NCBI GenBank assembly: GCA_021821195.1
Contig: JAKACT010000002.1
Span: forward strand, 434,001-498,000
Source: Pseudomonadota bacterium
GTDB lineage: Bacteria; Pseudomonadota; Gammaproteobacteria; Xanthomonadales; Xanthomonadaceae
Direction: 5' to 3'
Length of the DNA stretch: 64,000 bases
The notes beneath the pieces were generated by a model. It ran no database searches and had not been told where the DNA came from. It worked only from the letters and a program-made list of their open reading frames with translations. Made by a program: the position numbers and the translations under genes. How positions within the stretch are numbered: position 1 is the first letter of the stretch; every line of letters starts with the position of its first letter. Positions 1 through 8,663 of the stretch are shown here, one piece after another.

Positions 1-41
1 CTCTGCAGGACATCCCCAAGCTGCTTGACCGGCCAACTCAT
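1..41 (-). CDS. hsdS: Type I restriction enzyme specificity subunit HsdS, N-terminus only
   Basis: Only the first 13 codons are in the window (MSWPVKQLGDVLQ). The ATG overlaps the hsdM stop codon in an ATGA arrangement, which is the usual translational coupling of M and S subunits. The opening residues fit the start of an HsdS target-recognition domain, but the identification rests mainly on position behind hsdM. The rest of the gene, and presumably hsdR, lie beyond the window edge. Confidence 0.6.
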   Translation of the reverse strand, partial: MSWPVKQLGDVLQ

Positions 42-1492
42 ACCAACGCCCTAATCTTCGCCAGCACCTGCGCGCTCTCCGCATCCAGCGCCGCAATCTC
101 ATCAAGGATTTCACGCGGACTGCGCTGCGCCTTCACCTCGCCGCCGTTCGGGTTCTTCACCGACAGGTCGAACGTGGCCTGATCGACGGACGCCGCATCC
201 ACCGTCCAGCTCTTCGCCGAATCGGCGAAAGATTTCTGCAGCGCCACGAACTCGGCCAGATCCGCATCGTGGAGCGGATTGGTCTTGCCCAGGCTGCGGC
301 CCGGATCGAGCTGGTAGTACCAGGTCTTGCGCGTGGGTGCGCCCTTCTCGAAGAACAGCACCACGGTCTTCACGCCCGCGCCCTGGAAGGTGCCGGACGG
401 GCAGTCCAGCACCGTGTGCAGGTTGCATTCGGCCAGCAGCTTGCGGCGCAGGCTGGTGCTGGCGTTGTCGGTGTTGGACAGGAAGGTGTTCTTGATGACG
501 ATGGCCGCGCGCCCGCCGGGCTTGAGCATGCGGATGAAGTGCTGCAGGAACAGGAACGCGGTTTCCCCGGTCTTGATGGGGAAGTTCTGCTGGACCTCCT
601 TGCGCTCCTTGCCGCCGAACGGCGGGTTGGCCAGCACGATGTCCTTCTGATCCTTCGGCTGGATGTCGTTGAGGTTCTGGCCGAGGGTGTTGGCGTGGAC
701 GATGTTGGGCGCCTCGATCCCGTGCAGGATCATGTTCATCACGCCGATCACGTAGGCCAGACCCTTCTTCTCTTGGCCGTAGAAGGTCTTTTCCTGCAGG
801 GTCTTGATGTCCCTGGTGGACAGCTTGTCCTGCCCGCGCAAGTGATCGTAAGCCTCGCACAGGAAGCCCGCACTGCCGCAAGCCCCGTCGTAGAGGGTTT
901 CGCCGATCCTCGGGTCCAGCACGCGGATCATGGCGCGGATCAACGGGCGCGGCGTGTAGTACTCGCCGCCGTTGCGCCCGGCGTTGCCCATGTTGCGGAT
1001 CTTCACCTCATACAGGTGGCTGAGTTCGTGCTTCTCCGCGCTGCTGCCGAAGCGCAGCTCGTCCACGCGCTCGATCACATCGCGCAGGTTGTAGCCGCTG
1101 CGGATCTTGTTGGTCAGCTCGCCGAAGATCTCGCCGATCTTGTATTCCAGCGTCTGCGGGCTGCTGGCCTTGATCTTGAAGCCCTGCAGGTAGGGGAACA
1201 GCTCGTCATCGACGAAGTCCACCAGGTCCGGCCCGGTCATGGCCTTGTGGTGGTCCAGCCGGCCGTCCTTGTCCTTCGGCGCGGCCCAGCTTTCCCAGCG
1301 GTACTTCTTCTCCAGCAGCCACTGGTACTTGCGGTCTTCCAGCTCGGCCTGCATCGCCCGCTCGCGCTCCAGCGCGTCCAGGTACTTCAGGAACAGCAGC
1401 CACGAGGACTGTTCGGTGTAGTCCAGCTCGCTGGTGCAACCGGCATCCTTGTGCAGGATGTCGTCGATATTCTTGAAGGCCTGCTCGAACAC
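38..1492 (-). CDS. hsdM: Type I restriction-modification DNA methyltransferase HsdM (N6-adenine)
   Basis: The modification subunit of a type I R-M system transfers a methyl group from S-adenosylmethionine to adenine, acting in an M2S complex. The 484-residue protein has the N-terminal helical HsdM domain (1-150), the EYYTPRP element (177-183), AdoMet motif I DGACGSAG (202-209) and catalytic motif IV NPPF (289-292). The start chosen is GTG, seven bases after a GGAG, giving the MFEQAFKNIDD opening typical of the family; a longer upstream reading runs into the promoter region. It is followed by overlapping hsdS. It sits directly against a truncated rho copy, so it probably arrived by transfer. 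Confidence 0.95.
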   Translation of the reverse strand: MFEQAFKNIDDILHKDAGCTSELDYTEQSSWLLFLKYLDALERERAMQAELEDRKYQWLLEKKYRWESWAAPKDKDGRLDHHKAMTGPDLVDFVDDELFPYLQGFKIKASSPQTLEYKIGEIFGELTNKIRSGYNLRDVIERVDELRFGSSAEKHELSHLYEVKIRNMGNAGRNGGEYYTPRPLIRAMIRVLDPRIGETLYDGACGSAGFLCEAYDHLRGQDKLSTRDIKTLQEKTFYGQEKKGLAYVIGVMNMILHGIEAPNIVHANTLGQNLNDIQPKDQKDIVLANPPFGGKERKEVQQNFPIKTGETAFLFLQHFIRMLKPGGRAAIVIKNTFLSNTDNASTSLRRKLLAECNLHTVLDCPSGTFQGAGVKTVVLFFEKGAPTRKTWYYQLDPGRSLGKTNPLHDADLAEFVALQKSFADSAKSWTVDAASVDQATFDLSVKNPNGGEVKAQRSPREILDEIAALDAESAQVLAKIRALV

Positions 1493-1519
1493 GCGGTGGC
1501 TCCGTTCTTGGAGACGGGA

Positions 1520-1548
1520 CTGTAACGGGCGGCATGGCTGCGGCCAAG
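1520..1548 (-). promoter_or_regulatory. Candidate sigma-70 promoter of hsdM
   Basis: On the minus strand a CTTGGC -35 (1548-1543) and a TTACAG -10 (1525-1520) are separated by 17 bases and end 27 bases before the hsdM GTG. It lies downstream of the terminator at 1571-1598, so hsdM needs its own promoter. The assignment is by eye only. Confidence 0.4.
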
Positions 1549-1570
1549 CGCCCGGCGCAGGCAGAAACAA

Positions 1571-1598
1571 GAACGCCCCGCATCACTGCGGGGCGTTC
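1571..1598 (-). terminator. Rho-independent terminator after the truncated rho copy
   Basis: A perfect 12-bp stem (GAACGCCCCGCA with its complement) closes a four-base loop. On the minus strand it is followed by a T-rich tail (TTGTTTC). It lies 25 bases past the stop of the truncated rho and insulates hsdM from it. Confidence 0.7.
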
Positions 1599-1622
1599 CG
1601 TTTGCATCGGTTGCGCGAAGGG

Positions 1623-2735
1623 CTACTTCCGCATCGAGCTGAAGAACTCGTCGTTCGACTTGGTGTTCTTCATCTTGTCGAGCAGGAACTCCATCGCCGC
1701 GATCTCGTCCATCGGGTGCAGCAGCTTGCGCAGGATCCAGATCTTCTGCAGCAGGTCGGGTTCGATCAGCAGGTCCTCGCGGCGGGTGCCGGAGAGGTTG
1801 ACGCCGATCGCCGGGTAGACGCGCTTCTCGGTGATGCGGCGGTCCAGGTGCACTTCGCTGTTGCCGGTGCCCTTGAACTCTTCGTAGATCACCTTGTCCA
1901 TCGCGCTGCCGGTATCCACCAGCGCGGTGGCGATGATGGTCAGGCTGCCGCCTTCCTCGACGTTGCGGGCCGCGCCGAAGAAGCGCTTCGGCCGGTGCAT
2001 GGCGTTGGAGTCCACGCCGCCGGTCAGCACCTTGCCGCTGCTGGGCATGACGTTGTTGTAGGCGCGGGCCAGGCGGGTGATCGAGTCGAGCAGGATCACC
2101 ACGTCCTTCTTGTGCTCGACCAGGCGCTTGGCGCGCTCGATCACCATTTCCGCCACCTGCACGTGGCGCGCGGCCGGCTCGTCGAAGGTGGAGGAGATGA
2201 CCTCGCCGCGCACGGTGCGCTGCATCTCGGTCACTTCCTCCGGGCGCTCGTCGATCAGCAGCACGATCAGGTGCACGTCGGGGTGGTTGTAGGTGATGGC
2301 GCTGGCGATCTGCTGCATCATCATCGTCTTGCCGGCCTTCGGCGGGCTGACGATCAGGGCGCGCTGGCCCTTGCCCTGCGGGGCCATCAGGTCGAGGATG
2401 CGGCCGGTGATGTCCTCGCTCGAACCGTCGCCGCGCTCCAGCTTGAAGCGCTTGCGCGGGAACAGCGGGGTGAGGTTCTCGAACAGGGTCTTGTTCTTCG
2501 ACGCCTCGATCGGCTCGCCGTTGATGGTGTCGACGATGTTCAGCGCGAAGTAGCGCTCGCCGTCCTTGGGCCAGCGGATGCGGCCGGAGACGTGGTCGCC
2601 GGTGCGCAGGTTGAAGCGGCGGATCTGCGACGGGCTGATGTAGGTGTCGTCCGGGCCGGCCAGGTAGCTGGCCTCGGCCGCGCGCAGGAAGCCGAAGCCG
2701 TCGGGCAGGATCTCCAGCACGCCGTCGGCGGCCAC
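1623..2735 (-). pseudogene. rho: 5'-truncated second copy of transcription terminator rho
   Basis: The reading frame encodes the equivalent of residues 206-575 of the complete Rho at 4321-6048. It keeps the cold-shock RNA-binding fold and the full ATPase domain ([15 protein letters not shown]) but lacks the N-terminal extension and the helix-bundle domain. Only four residues differ from the complete copy, one of them at the junction. The alignment has no gaps. Homology ends at about 2741, where an 18-base inverted repeat (2743-2760) begins. The only start is a GTG with a poorly spaced GAAGG before it. Whether any protein is made is unknown; if made, it could join Rho hexamers without full RNA loading. 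Most likely it is a remnant of a recombination event that brought in hsdMS. Confidence 0.8.
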
Positions 2736-2741
2736 GCCTTC
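1623..2741. repeat. 1.1-kb direct repeat, left copy (rho 3' part)
   Basis: This segment matches 4321-5439 at a constant offset of 2698 with no insertions or deletions. By eye about 25 mismatches fall in 1623-2290, nearly all synonymous, but only about one in 2291-2729. The uneven divergence is described in the findings. Confidence 0.9.
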
Positions 2742-2967
2742 GCTGCCGCGTTCGCGGCAGGTGCCGCGCCGCTGATTCTGTTGGCGTGCTGCTGGCGGTG
2801 CTCAGAGCGATGGCCGGCCGGCTGGGCGGCGCACCGATGGCCAAAACCGTTATCCGTGCGTACGCTAGCGATGGCGGCCACTGCGAAGATCGGGCGGCTG
2901 TTCGGCGCGGAATAGCGCCAAGACCCCCACTAATAAATTACGCGAACCAAATGTAACGGAGGTATTT
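2742..2967. other. Non-coding junction between truncated rho and the low-GC genes
   Basis: It begins with an 18-base inverted repeat CTGCCGCG-TT-CGCGGCAG (2743-2760) exactly where rho homology ends. The stretch to about 2925 is still GC-rich, then composition drops. A plus-strand reading to 2915 has no recognisable similarity. A GGAGG Shine-Dalgarno at 2958-2962 serves the next gene. No promoter is convincing. Confidence 0.4.
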
Positions 2968-3774
2968 GTGAGCGAGGACACGGACGTAAAATCAGTGAGG
3001 AAACGTAGAGCACTCGCCGCTGGAATTGGCATGACGCTTCTCATCCTCGGTGGTTATGGGGTATTTCGATTTTTGCCTAAGGCTAGCGAAGAGCCGCCGG
3101 TCAATATTGGCTCAACTCAGGCCGAGCCGTTGTATTCGGTCGACACAATCGCTTCAACAGCAAAAAACCGTTCAGCGATTTCGAGAGGAAAAATAGGCGG
3201 AGCGCAAGTAAACATATTTTCTGGAATACCAAGTAGTCGTAAGGACATGCCTATGAACGATGACCCTTTCGGCCCCACGAGCGAGGAAGAGAAAGCATGG
3301 CTTGATCGAAACGGATACCCTAATGCGAAACAGCTGGAGGCTTACTCCAGCGCCAGTGATTCGCTACTGGCGACCGCCGCTGCGTCGGGCGATCAGATTG
3401 CCGAGGTGACGCTCGCGTCTCGCAGACTAATGGCGGGTGATCCGAAGGCCGGCGATGATTTGCTAGCGTCTGCTGTGGCTGGCTCAGGTTACGCCTTGGA
3501 TTTATATGCAGCATACATGGCAGGCTCAAAGTCAAACGGGAGCGTCCAAGCGGCCTATGTGCTGTCTCGTGTGGCGGAGTTGCGCGGAAATTATGCGCAT
3601 GCGATGAGTCGTGAGGTGATGCTTCCGCGGCAACCGAATCAGATCGAAAGGCTAAGGTGGGGAGCGGAAGCGAACAGCTTATTCATTCAACTTCAAGCGT
3701 TACACCAAGACATTTATGGTAATTCAAGCTCTTGGATAGACGTGCGACCGATGGCAAGCAAACAGGCAAATTAG
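2968..3774 (+). CDS. Low-GC hypothetical membrane-anchored protein
   Basis: I do not recognise this 268-residue protein. A basic N-terminus (VRKRR) precedes one membrane span (about residues 15-36), so the rest is probably periplasmic. Residues 130-220 are alanine-rich helical segments that loosely resemble Sel1/TPR-type repeats; this is weak. The start is GTG, five bases after a clear GGAGG. GC content is about 50% against about 68% around it, and codon use is unlike the neighbours, both signs of transfer. The downstream gene follows in the same frame after the TAG stop, with its own ribosome binding site, so the two are probably one transcript. They lie between the two rho copies, in the opposite orientation. 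Confidence 0.65.
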   Translation: MSEDTDVKSVRKRRALAAGIGMTLLILGGYGVFRFLPKASEEPPVNIGSTQAEPLYSVDTIASTAKNRSAISRGKIGGAQVNIFSGIPSSRKDMPMNDDPFGPTSEEEKAWLDRNGYPNAKQLEAYSSASDSLLATAAASGDQIAEVTLASRRLMAGDPKAGDDLLASAVAGSGYALDLYAAYMAGSKSNGSVQAAYVLSRVAELRGNYAHAMSREVMLPRQPNQIERLRWGAEANSLFIQLQALHQDIYGNSSSWIDVRPMASKQAN

Positions 3775-3831
3775 CGGAGGAATTTCACTATCACAAAGAG
3801 GTCGAAGTGGCTGGCCGTCGGACTTTTTTCA

Positions 3832-4272
3832 TTGAGCGCTGCAGTTTGGGCTACGTGTGATTCAACGCCGAAACCTATGCCCCCTTTTCAGGTGAAGGCG
3901 GGATGGCTGGATTATGCAATTGCTTGGGTTCAGGATTATAAGAACCCTCTAAACGCAGCCGCCATGAAGGAAGTCGATGAAGCAGGGGAGTCGATGTTCG
4001 GGGAGAGCGGGTGGAAGGATACCGCATTTCGGGGATATATATATTACAAATCTGCCTTCGGCGCTGAGGGTGAACGAGGCATTCCGCTTTTAGTTGATAA
4101 GGAGTGTGGCAAGAAAATGATTGATTCAGCCCCGAAGGAGCCGGGCGCTGGTGGAGGCAGTGGTTCTGGGGGAGGTTACACCTGGTACGGAGGTCGTGTG
4201 TACGGCGGTGGTGAGTGTATCTATGGATGTGGGACCGGCAAAGTCACGGTAGGTGAAATAGACCCCTTGTAA
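3832..4272 (+). CDS. Low-GC hypothetical secreted glycine-rich protein; true start probably ATC at 3790
   Basis: I do not recognise this protein. From the TTG at 3832 it has 146 residues. The C-terminal third is glycine-rich with aromatic residues and paired cysteines (GGECIYGCG). The frame stays open upstream to the previous stop at 3772-3774. An ATC codon at 3790, nine bases after GGAGG (3776-3780), would add TKRSKWLAVGLFSLSA, which makes a complete signal peptide (basic n-region, hydrophobic core, cleavage near VWA). No ATG, GTG or TTG exists between the stop and 3832. The likely product is therefore a 160-residue exported protein started at ATC, or a gene weakened by an ATG-to-ATC change. 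Composition matches its partner upstream. Confidence 0.6.
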   Translation: MSAAVWATCDSTPKPMPPFQVKAGWLDYAIAWVQDYKNPLNAAAMKEVDEAGESMFGESGWKDTAFRGYIYYKSAFGAEGERGIPLLVDKECGKKMIDSAPKEPGAGGGSGSGGGYTWYGGRVYGGGECIYGCGTGKVTVGEIDPL

Positions 4273-4274
4273 TC

Positions 4275-4296
4275 AAAAGCCCCGCCGAAGCGGGGC
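4275..4296 (-). terminator. Rho-independent terminator after rho, bidirectional
   Basis: A seven-pair stem GCCCCGC (4279-4285) and GCGGGGC (4290-4296) closes a four-base loop. On the minus strand it is followed by TTTT, giving a canonical intrinsic terminator for rho. It also lies seven bases after the stop of the plus-strand small gene and may serve both. Confidence 0.75.
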
Positions 4297-4320
4297 CCGT
4301 CGTCGCCGGCGCGGTAGGAC

Positions 4321-5439
4321 TCAGCGCCGCATCGAGCTGAAGAACTCGTCGTTGGACTTGGTGTTCTTCATCTTGTCGAGCAGGAATTCCATCGCCGCGA
4401 TCTCGTCCATCGGGTGCAGGAGCTTGCGCAGGATCCAGATCTTCTGCAGCAGGTCGGGTTCGATCAGCAGGTCCTCGCGGCGGGTGCCGGAGAGGTTGAC
4501 GCCGATGGCCGGATAGACGCGCTTCTCGGTGATGCGGCGGTCGAGGTGGATTTCGCTGTTGCCGGTGCCCTTGAACTCTTCGTAGATCACCTTGTCCATC
4601 GCGCTGCCGGTGTCGACCAGCGCGGTGGCGATGATGGTCAGGCTGCCGCCCTCCTCCACGTTGCGGGCCGCGCCGAAGAAGCGCTTCGGGCGATGCATCG
4701 CGTTGGAGTCCACGCCGCCGGTCAGCACCTTGCCGCTGCTCGGCATCACGTTGTTGTAGGCGCGGGCGAGGCGGGTGATCGAGTCGAGCAGGATCACCAC
4801 GTCCTTCTTGTGCTCGACCAGGCGTTTGGCGCGCTCGATCACCATTTCCGCGACCTGCACGTGGCGCGCGGCCGGCTCGTCGAAGGTGGAGGAGATCACC
4901 TCGCCGCGCACGGTGCGCTGCATCTCGGTCACTTCCTCCGGACGCTCGTCGATCAGCAGCACGATCAGGTGCACGTCGGGATGGTTGTAGGAGATGGCGC
5001 TGGCGATCTGCTGCATCATCATCGTCTTGCCGGCCTTCGGCGGGCTGACGATCAGGGCGCGCTGGCCCTTGCCCTGCGGGGCCATCAGGTCGAGGATGCG
5101 GCCGGTGATGTCCTCGCTCGAACCGTCGCCGCGCTCCAGCTTGAAGCGCTTGCGCGGGAACAGCGGGGTGAGGTTCTCGAACAGGGTCTTGTTCTTCGAC
5201 GCCTCGATCGGCTCGCCGTTGATGGTGTCGACGATGTTCAGCGCGAAGTAGCGCTCGCCGTCCTTGGGCCAGCGGATGCGGCCGGAGACGTGGTCGCCGG
5301 TGCGCAGGTTGAAGCGGCGGATCTGCGACGGGCTGATGTAGGTGTCGTCCGGGCCGGCCAGGTAGCTGGCCTCGGCCGCGCGCAGGAAGCCGAAGCCATC
5401 GGGCAGGATCTCCAGCACGCCGTCGGCCTGCACGCCTTC
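4321..5439. repeat. 1.1-kb direct repeat, right copy (inside complete rho)
   Basis: This is the partner of 1623-2741. The two copies are in the same orientation and flank about 1.6 kb that contains the two low-GC genes, so recombination between them would delete those genes and restore a single rho. Confidence 0.9.
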
Positions 5440-6048
5440 GCCGTGGCGGGTCAGCACCTTCAGGATCGCGAAGATGATGTCCTGCTTGCGCGCGCGGGCC
5501 ACGCCCTCGCTGATCTGCAGCTGGTCGGCGATTTCCAGCAGCTTGTGCGCCGGCATCCGCTTGAGGTCGCCCAGCGAATAGGTGGGGAAGCCTTCCGGCA
5601 CCTGCGGGTGCGGGCGCGGCACGAAGTTCTCGCCGTTGCCGCCGTCGTCGGCCATGCCGCCTTCGCGCTGGCGGTCGCGCTGGCGGTCGCGGCGGTTCTT
5701 GAAGCGTTCGCGACGGCTGTTGCGGTGGCCGTCGCGCTGGCCGCCGTCCTGGCCGTCCTGATTGCCGGCGTCTGCTTGCTGCTGCCGGCCGCCTTCGCGC
5801 GGCTGCTCGCCTTGCGCCGGCACGGACGCAGGCTCGGATGCCGCTGCGGGGGCGGAAGCAGGCGCTGGCGCAGGCACTGCCGGCGGGGGAGTCGGCGCGG
5901 ATGCGGCGGGCGCTTCGGCGGCTGCTGCGGGCGCTGCCGGCGGCAGTGCGATTTCGGACTGTTCGGGCGCGCGCGGCTTGGCCACGCGGGGCTTGCGCAC
6001 GCGCTTCTCGGCGACTTCGCCGCTGGCGTCGTTGGGGATATCGGACAA
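4321..6048 (-). CDS. rho: Transcription termination factor Rho, complete, with long disordered N-terminus
   Basis: Rho is a hexameric RNA-dependent ATPase that ends untranslated transcripts. In this 575-residue protein, residues 1-155 are a low-complexity insert (Ala/Pro-rich, then Arg/Asp/Gln/Gly-rich), 158-204 the helix-bundle Rho_N domain, 206-275 the cold-shock primary RNA site, and 300-540 the RecA-type ATPase with Walker A PPKAGKT (336-342) and Walker B (416-423). E. coli Rho has about 419 residues; the extra N-terminal extension is common in GC-rich bacteria. It has its own terminator downstream and is followed on the same strand, upstream, by trxA, an order common in xanthomonads. This is the functional copy. 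Confidence 0.97.
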   Translation of the reverse strand: MSDIPNDASGEVAEKRVRKPRVAKPRAPEQSEIALPPAAPAAAAEAPAASAPTPPPAVPAPAPASAPAAASEPASVPAQGEQPREGGRQQQADAGNQDGQDGGQRDGHRNSRRERFKNRRDRQRDRQREGGMADDGGNGENFVPRPHPQVPEGFPTYSLGDLKRMPAHKLLEIADQLQISEGVARARKQDIIFAILKVLTRHGEGVQADGVLEILPDGFGFLRAAEASYLAGPDDTYISPSQIRRFNLRTGDHVSGRIRWPKDGERYFALNIVDTINGEPIEASKNKTLFENLTPLFPRKRFKLERGDGSSEDITGRILDLMAPQGKGQRALIVSPPKAGKTMMMQQIASAISYNHPDVHLIVLLIDERPEEVTEMQRTVRGEVISSTFDEPAARHVQVAEMVIERAKRLVEHKKDVVILLDSITRLARAYNNVMPSSGKVLTGGVDSNAMHRPKRFFGAARNVEEGGSLTIIATALVDTGSAMDKVIYEEFKGTGNSEIHLDRRITEKRVYPAIGVNLSGTRREDLLIEPDLLQKIWILRKLLHPMDEIAAMEFLLDKMKNTKSNDEFFSSMRR

Positions 6049-6341
6049 GGGGGGAACCTCGCTTGCGTTGCGAGCGCCCGCAGGCGGCGGGCGGATCGTG
6101 GGAAATGGTTCGGATCGGGAGTGGATCAGAAGGGGTGCGGCGCGCCGTAGAGGGGACGGAGCAGCGCCGGATAGGGTGGAACGCTAGCACTGCCGCGGCC
6201 TGCCGCGCAAGCGGCGGCGGCGGCCGGTTCAGCTGCGGCTGATCGCCGCGGGGTAAATCGCGTGGGTTCCGGCGTGTTCGCCGCGACCCGGACAGCCCGC
6301 CCCGCGCCAGCGGGCGGGGCGGCCTTGCTCCAGCGCCGGGG
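6049..6341. other. rho leader region between trxA and rho
   Basis: About 290 bases separate the trxA stop from the rho ATG on the minus strand. A GC-rich imperfect hairpin around 6296-6318 follows trxA and could end its transcript, though no T-run follows. The rest should hold the rho promoter and leader. Rho genes are often autoregulated through such a leader, but I see no motif that proves it here. Confidence 0.3.
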
Positions 6342-6668
6342 TCAGAGCGCCTTGTCGATCATCTGCGCCAGTTGGGCCTTGCCCACCGCGCCGATCTGGG
6401 TGGCCTGCACCTGCCCGCCCTTGAACAGCAGCAGCATCGGGATGCTGCGCACGTGGTACTTCAGCGCGGTCTGCTGGTTCTGGTCGACGTCGACCTTGAC
6501 GATCTTCGCCTTGCCGGCGTACTCGCCCGCCAGCTGGTCCAGCGCCGGCGCGATCATCTTGCACGGACCGCACCAGGGCGCCCAGAAATCCACCAGCACC
6601 GGCTGGTCGGAGGCCAGCACCTGGCTGTCGAAATCGGCGTCGGTGGCGTGCAGGACGGTATCGCTCAT
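6342..6668 (-). CDS. trxA: Thioredoxin
   Basis: This small cytoplasmic disulfide reductase keeps proteins such as ribonucleotide reductase reduced. The 108-residue protein has the active-site WCGPC (Cys33, Cys36) and the cis-proline segment IPMLLLF, and it matches the usual thioredoxin-1 length. The ATG at 6668 gives the standard MSDTVLH-type opening; the frame is open further upstream but only into the intergenic region. It lies upstream of rho on the same strand and is divergent from rhlB, with about 207 bases between the two genes for both promoters. Confidence 0.97.
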   Translation of the reverse strand: MSDTVLHATDADFDSQVLASDQPVLVDFWAPWCGPCKMIAPALDQLAGEYAGKAKIVKVDVDQNQQTALKYHVRSIPMLLLFKGGQVQATQIGAVGKAQLAQMIDKAL

Positions 6669-6875
6669 GTCGGCTCCAGAGGGTTGCGGGACGCGGCAGG
6701 CCGCGCCGGTGTTAGACTTGGAAGGTTGCGCCGGATTCTGCAAGGCGCCGTGCCGGGAACGACCAGCCCCGGAATTGTCCCGGCAGTCTGCGTGGCTGCC
6801 CTCCATTCATGCAAGTGGCGAAGTGCAACGCGGCGTTCTGGAACCGTGTGCTTGCCACCTTCCGAGGCAGACACC

Positions 6876-8588
6876 GTGTCCGACAAGCCCCTGACCGACA
6901 TCACCTTTTCCACCTTCGAGCTGCATCCCGACCTGCTGGCCGGGCTGGAGGGCGCCGGCTTCACCCGCTGCACGCCCATCCAGGCGATGACCCTGCCGGT
7001 GGCGCTGCCCGGCGGCGACGTTGCCGGCCAGGCGCAGACCGGCACCGGCAAGACCCTGGCCTTCCTGGTCGCGGTGATCAACCGCCTGCTGACCCGCCCG
7101 GCGCTGGCCGACCGCAAGCCGGAGGATCCGCGCGCGCTGATCCTGGCGCCGACCCGCGAACTGGCCATCCAGATCCACAAGGACGCGGTGAAGTTCGCCT
7201 CCGACCTTGGCCTGAAGTTCGCGCTGGTGTACGGCGGCGTGGACTACGACAAGCAGCGCGAGCTGCTGCAGGCCGGCGCCGACGTGATCATCGCCACCCC
7301 CGGCCGGCTGATCGACTACGTCAAGCAGCACAAGGTGGTCAGCCTGCACGCCTGCGAGGTCTGCGTGCTGGACGAAGCCGACCGCATGTTCGACCTCGGC
7401 TTCATCAAGGACATCCGCTTCCTGCTGCGCCGCATGCCCGAGCGCGGTACCCGCCAGACCCTGCTGTTCTCCGCCACCCTCAGCCACCGCGTGCTGGAGC
7501 TGGCCTACGAGCACATGAACGAGCCGCAGAAGCTGGTCGTGGAAACCGAGCACATCACCGCCGCGCGCGTCCGCCAGAAGCTGTACTACCCGGCCGACGA
7601 GGAGAAGCTGCCGCTGCTGCTGGGCCTGCTGTCGCGCAGCGAGGGCGCGCGCACCATGGTGTTCGTCAACACCAAGGCATTCGTCGAGCGGGTCGCCCGC
7701 GCGCTGGAGCGGGCCGGCTACCGCGTCGGCGTGCTGTCCGGCGACGTGCCGCAGAAGAAGCGCGAGTCGCTGCTGAAGAAGTTCCAGGCCGGCCAGCTGG
7801 AGATCCTGGTCGCCACCGACGTGGCCGCGCGCGGCCTGCACATCGACGGCGTGCAGTACGTCTACAACTACGACCTGCCGTTCGATGCCGAAGACTACGT
7901 GCATCGTATCGGCCGCACCGCGCGCCTCGGCGCCGAGGGCGACGCGATCAGCTTCGCCTGCGAGCGCTATGCGATGTCGCTGCCCGACATTGAGGCCTAC
8001 ATCGAGCAGAAGATCCCGTCCGAGCCGGTCACCCAGGAGCTGATGACCGCGTTGCCGCGCAAGCCGCGCGAAGGCGTGGAGGTCAATGCCGAGGAAGGCG
8101 AGAGCATCGGCGAGATCTTCAAGGAAGTGCGCGAGGCGCGCGCTGCCGAGGACGCCAAGCGTGGCGGTGGCCGTGGTGGCCGCAGCGCCGGCGGACGTTC
8201 CGGCGAGCGCAGCGGTGGTGGCGAGCGCCGTAGTGGCGAAGGCCGCGGCCCGCGCCCGCCGCGCAAGCCCCGGGCGGAAGGCGATGCCGTCGCTGTGCCG
8301 AAGCCTGCGGTCGCGCAGGCGCAGCCGGCTGCAACCGAAGGCGATGCGCCGGCGCGCAAGCGTCGCCGCCGCCGCGGCGGACGACCGCTGGAGGGCGCCG
8401 AGGGTGCAGCGCAGGCACAGGCGGCCACGCCGCAGCAGCCGGCCAAGCCGGCGGCGCCGAAGTACGTGCCGGCGAACAGGGCCGCCGCAGGCACCGCCGC
8501 GTCCCCTGCCGACAAGCCCTCGTTGTTCAGCCGCATCGGCCGCGGGCTGAAGTCGCTGGTGACCCGCACGCCCAGCAAGCAGCACTGA
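6876..8588 (+). CDS. rhlB: DEAD-box ATP-dependent RNA helicase RhlB
   Basis: RhlB unwinds structured RNA for the degradosome. The 570-residue protein has the F-x-x-F and Q motifs, Walker A AQTGTGKT (53-60), DEAD (about 166-169), SAT, and the HRIGRTAR motif VI. Residues from about 410 onward form a long basic Gly/Arg- and Ala/Pro-rich tail, much longer than the E. coli tail and suited to RNA or partner binding. The start chosen is GTG at 6876, after a GAGG, because it gives the conserved opening shortly before the helicase core; the open frame upstream is intergenic. It is divergent from trxA and rho, a neighbourhood shared with E. coli and xanthomonads. Confidence 0.95.
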   Translation: MSDKPLTDITFSTFELHPDLLAGLEGAGFTRCTPIQAMTLPVALPGGDVAGQAQTGTGKTLAFLVAVINRLLTRPALADRKPEDPRALILAPTRELAIQIHKDAVKFASDLGLKFALVYGGVDYDKQRELLQAGADVIIATPGRLIDYVKQHKVVSLHACEVCVLDEADRMFDLGFIKDIRFLLRRMPERGTRQTLLFSATLSHRVLELAYEHMNEPQKLVVETEHITAARVRQKLYYPADEEKLPLLLGLLSRSEGARTMVFVNTKAFVERVARALERAGYRVGVLSGDVPQKKRESLLKKFQAGQLEILVATDVAARGLHIDGVQYVYNYDLPFDAEDYVHRIGRTARLGAEGDAISFACERYAMSLPDIEAYIEQKIPSEPVTQELMTALPRKPREGVEVNAEEGESIGEIFKEVREARAAEDAKRGGGRGGRSAGGRSGERSGGGERRSGEGRGPRPPRKPRAEGDAVAVPKPAVAQAQPAATEGDAPARKRRRRRGGRPLEGAEGAAQAQAATPQQPAKPAAPKYVPANRAAAGTAASPADKPSLFSRIGRGLKSLVTRTPSKQH

Positions 8589-8663
8589 GCTGGCGCGCCC
8601 GTGCTGGCCGCTGGCGCCGGCTCGGGCGATACTGCCGGTCCGTTCGCATCGTCCATTCCACGC

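Noticed and set aside
2742-2915. Gene fragment on the plus strand ending at 2915
   Set aside because: A hydrophobic stretch is visible but there is no start, no ribosome binding site and no family likeness; it is partly a shadow of rho.
1571-4296. Integrative element inserted at the rho 3' end with att sites
   Set aside because: No integrase or tRNA was seen, and the repeats are 1.1 kb long with uneven divergence, not short att duplications. Recombination between homologous rho sequences fits better.
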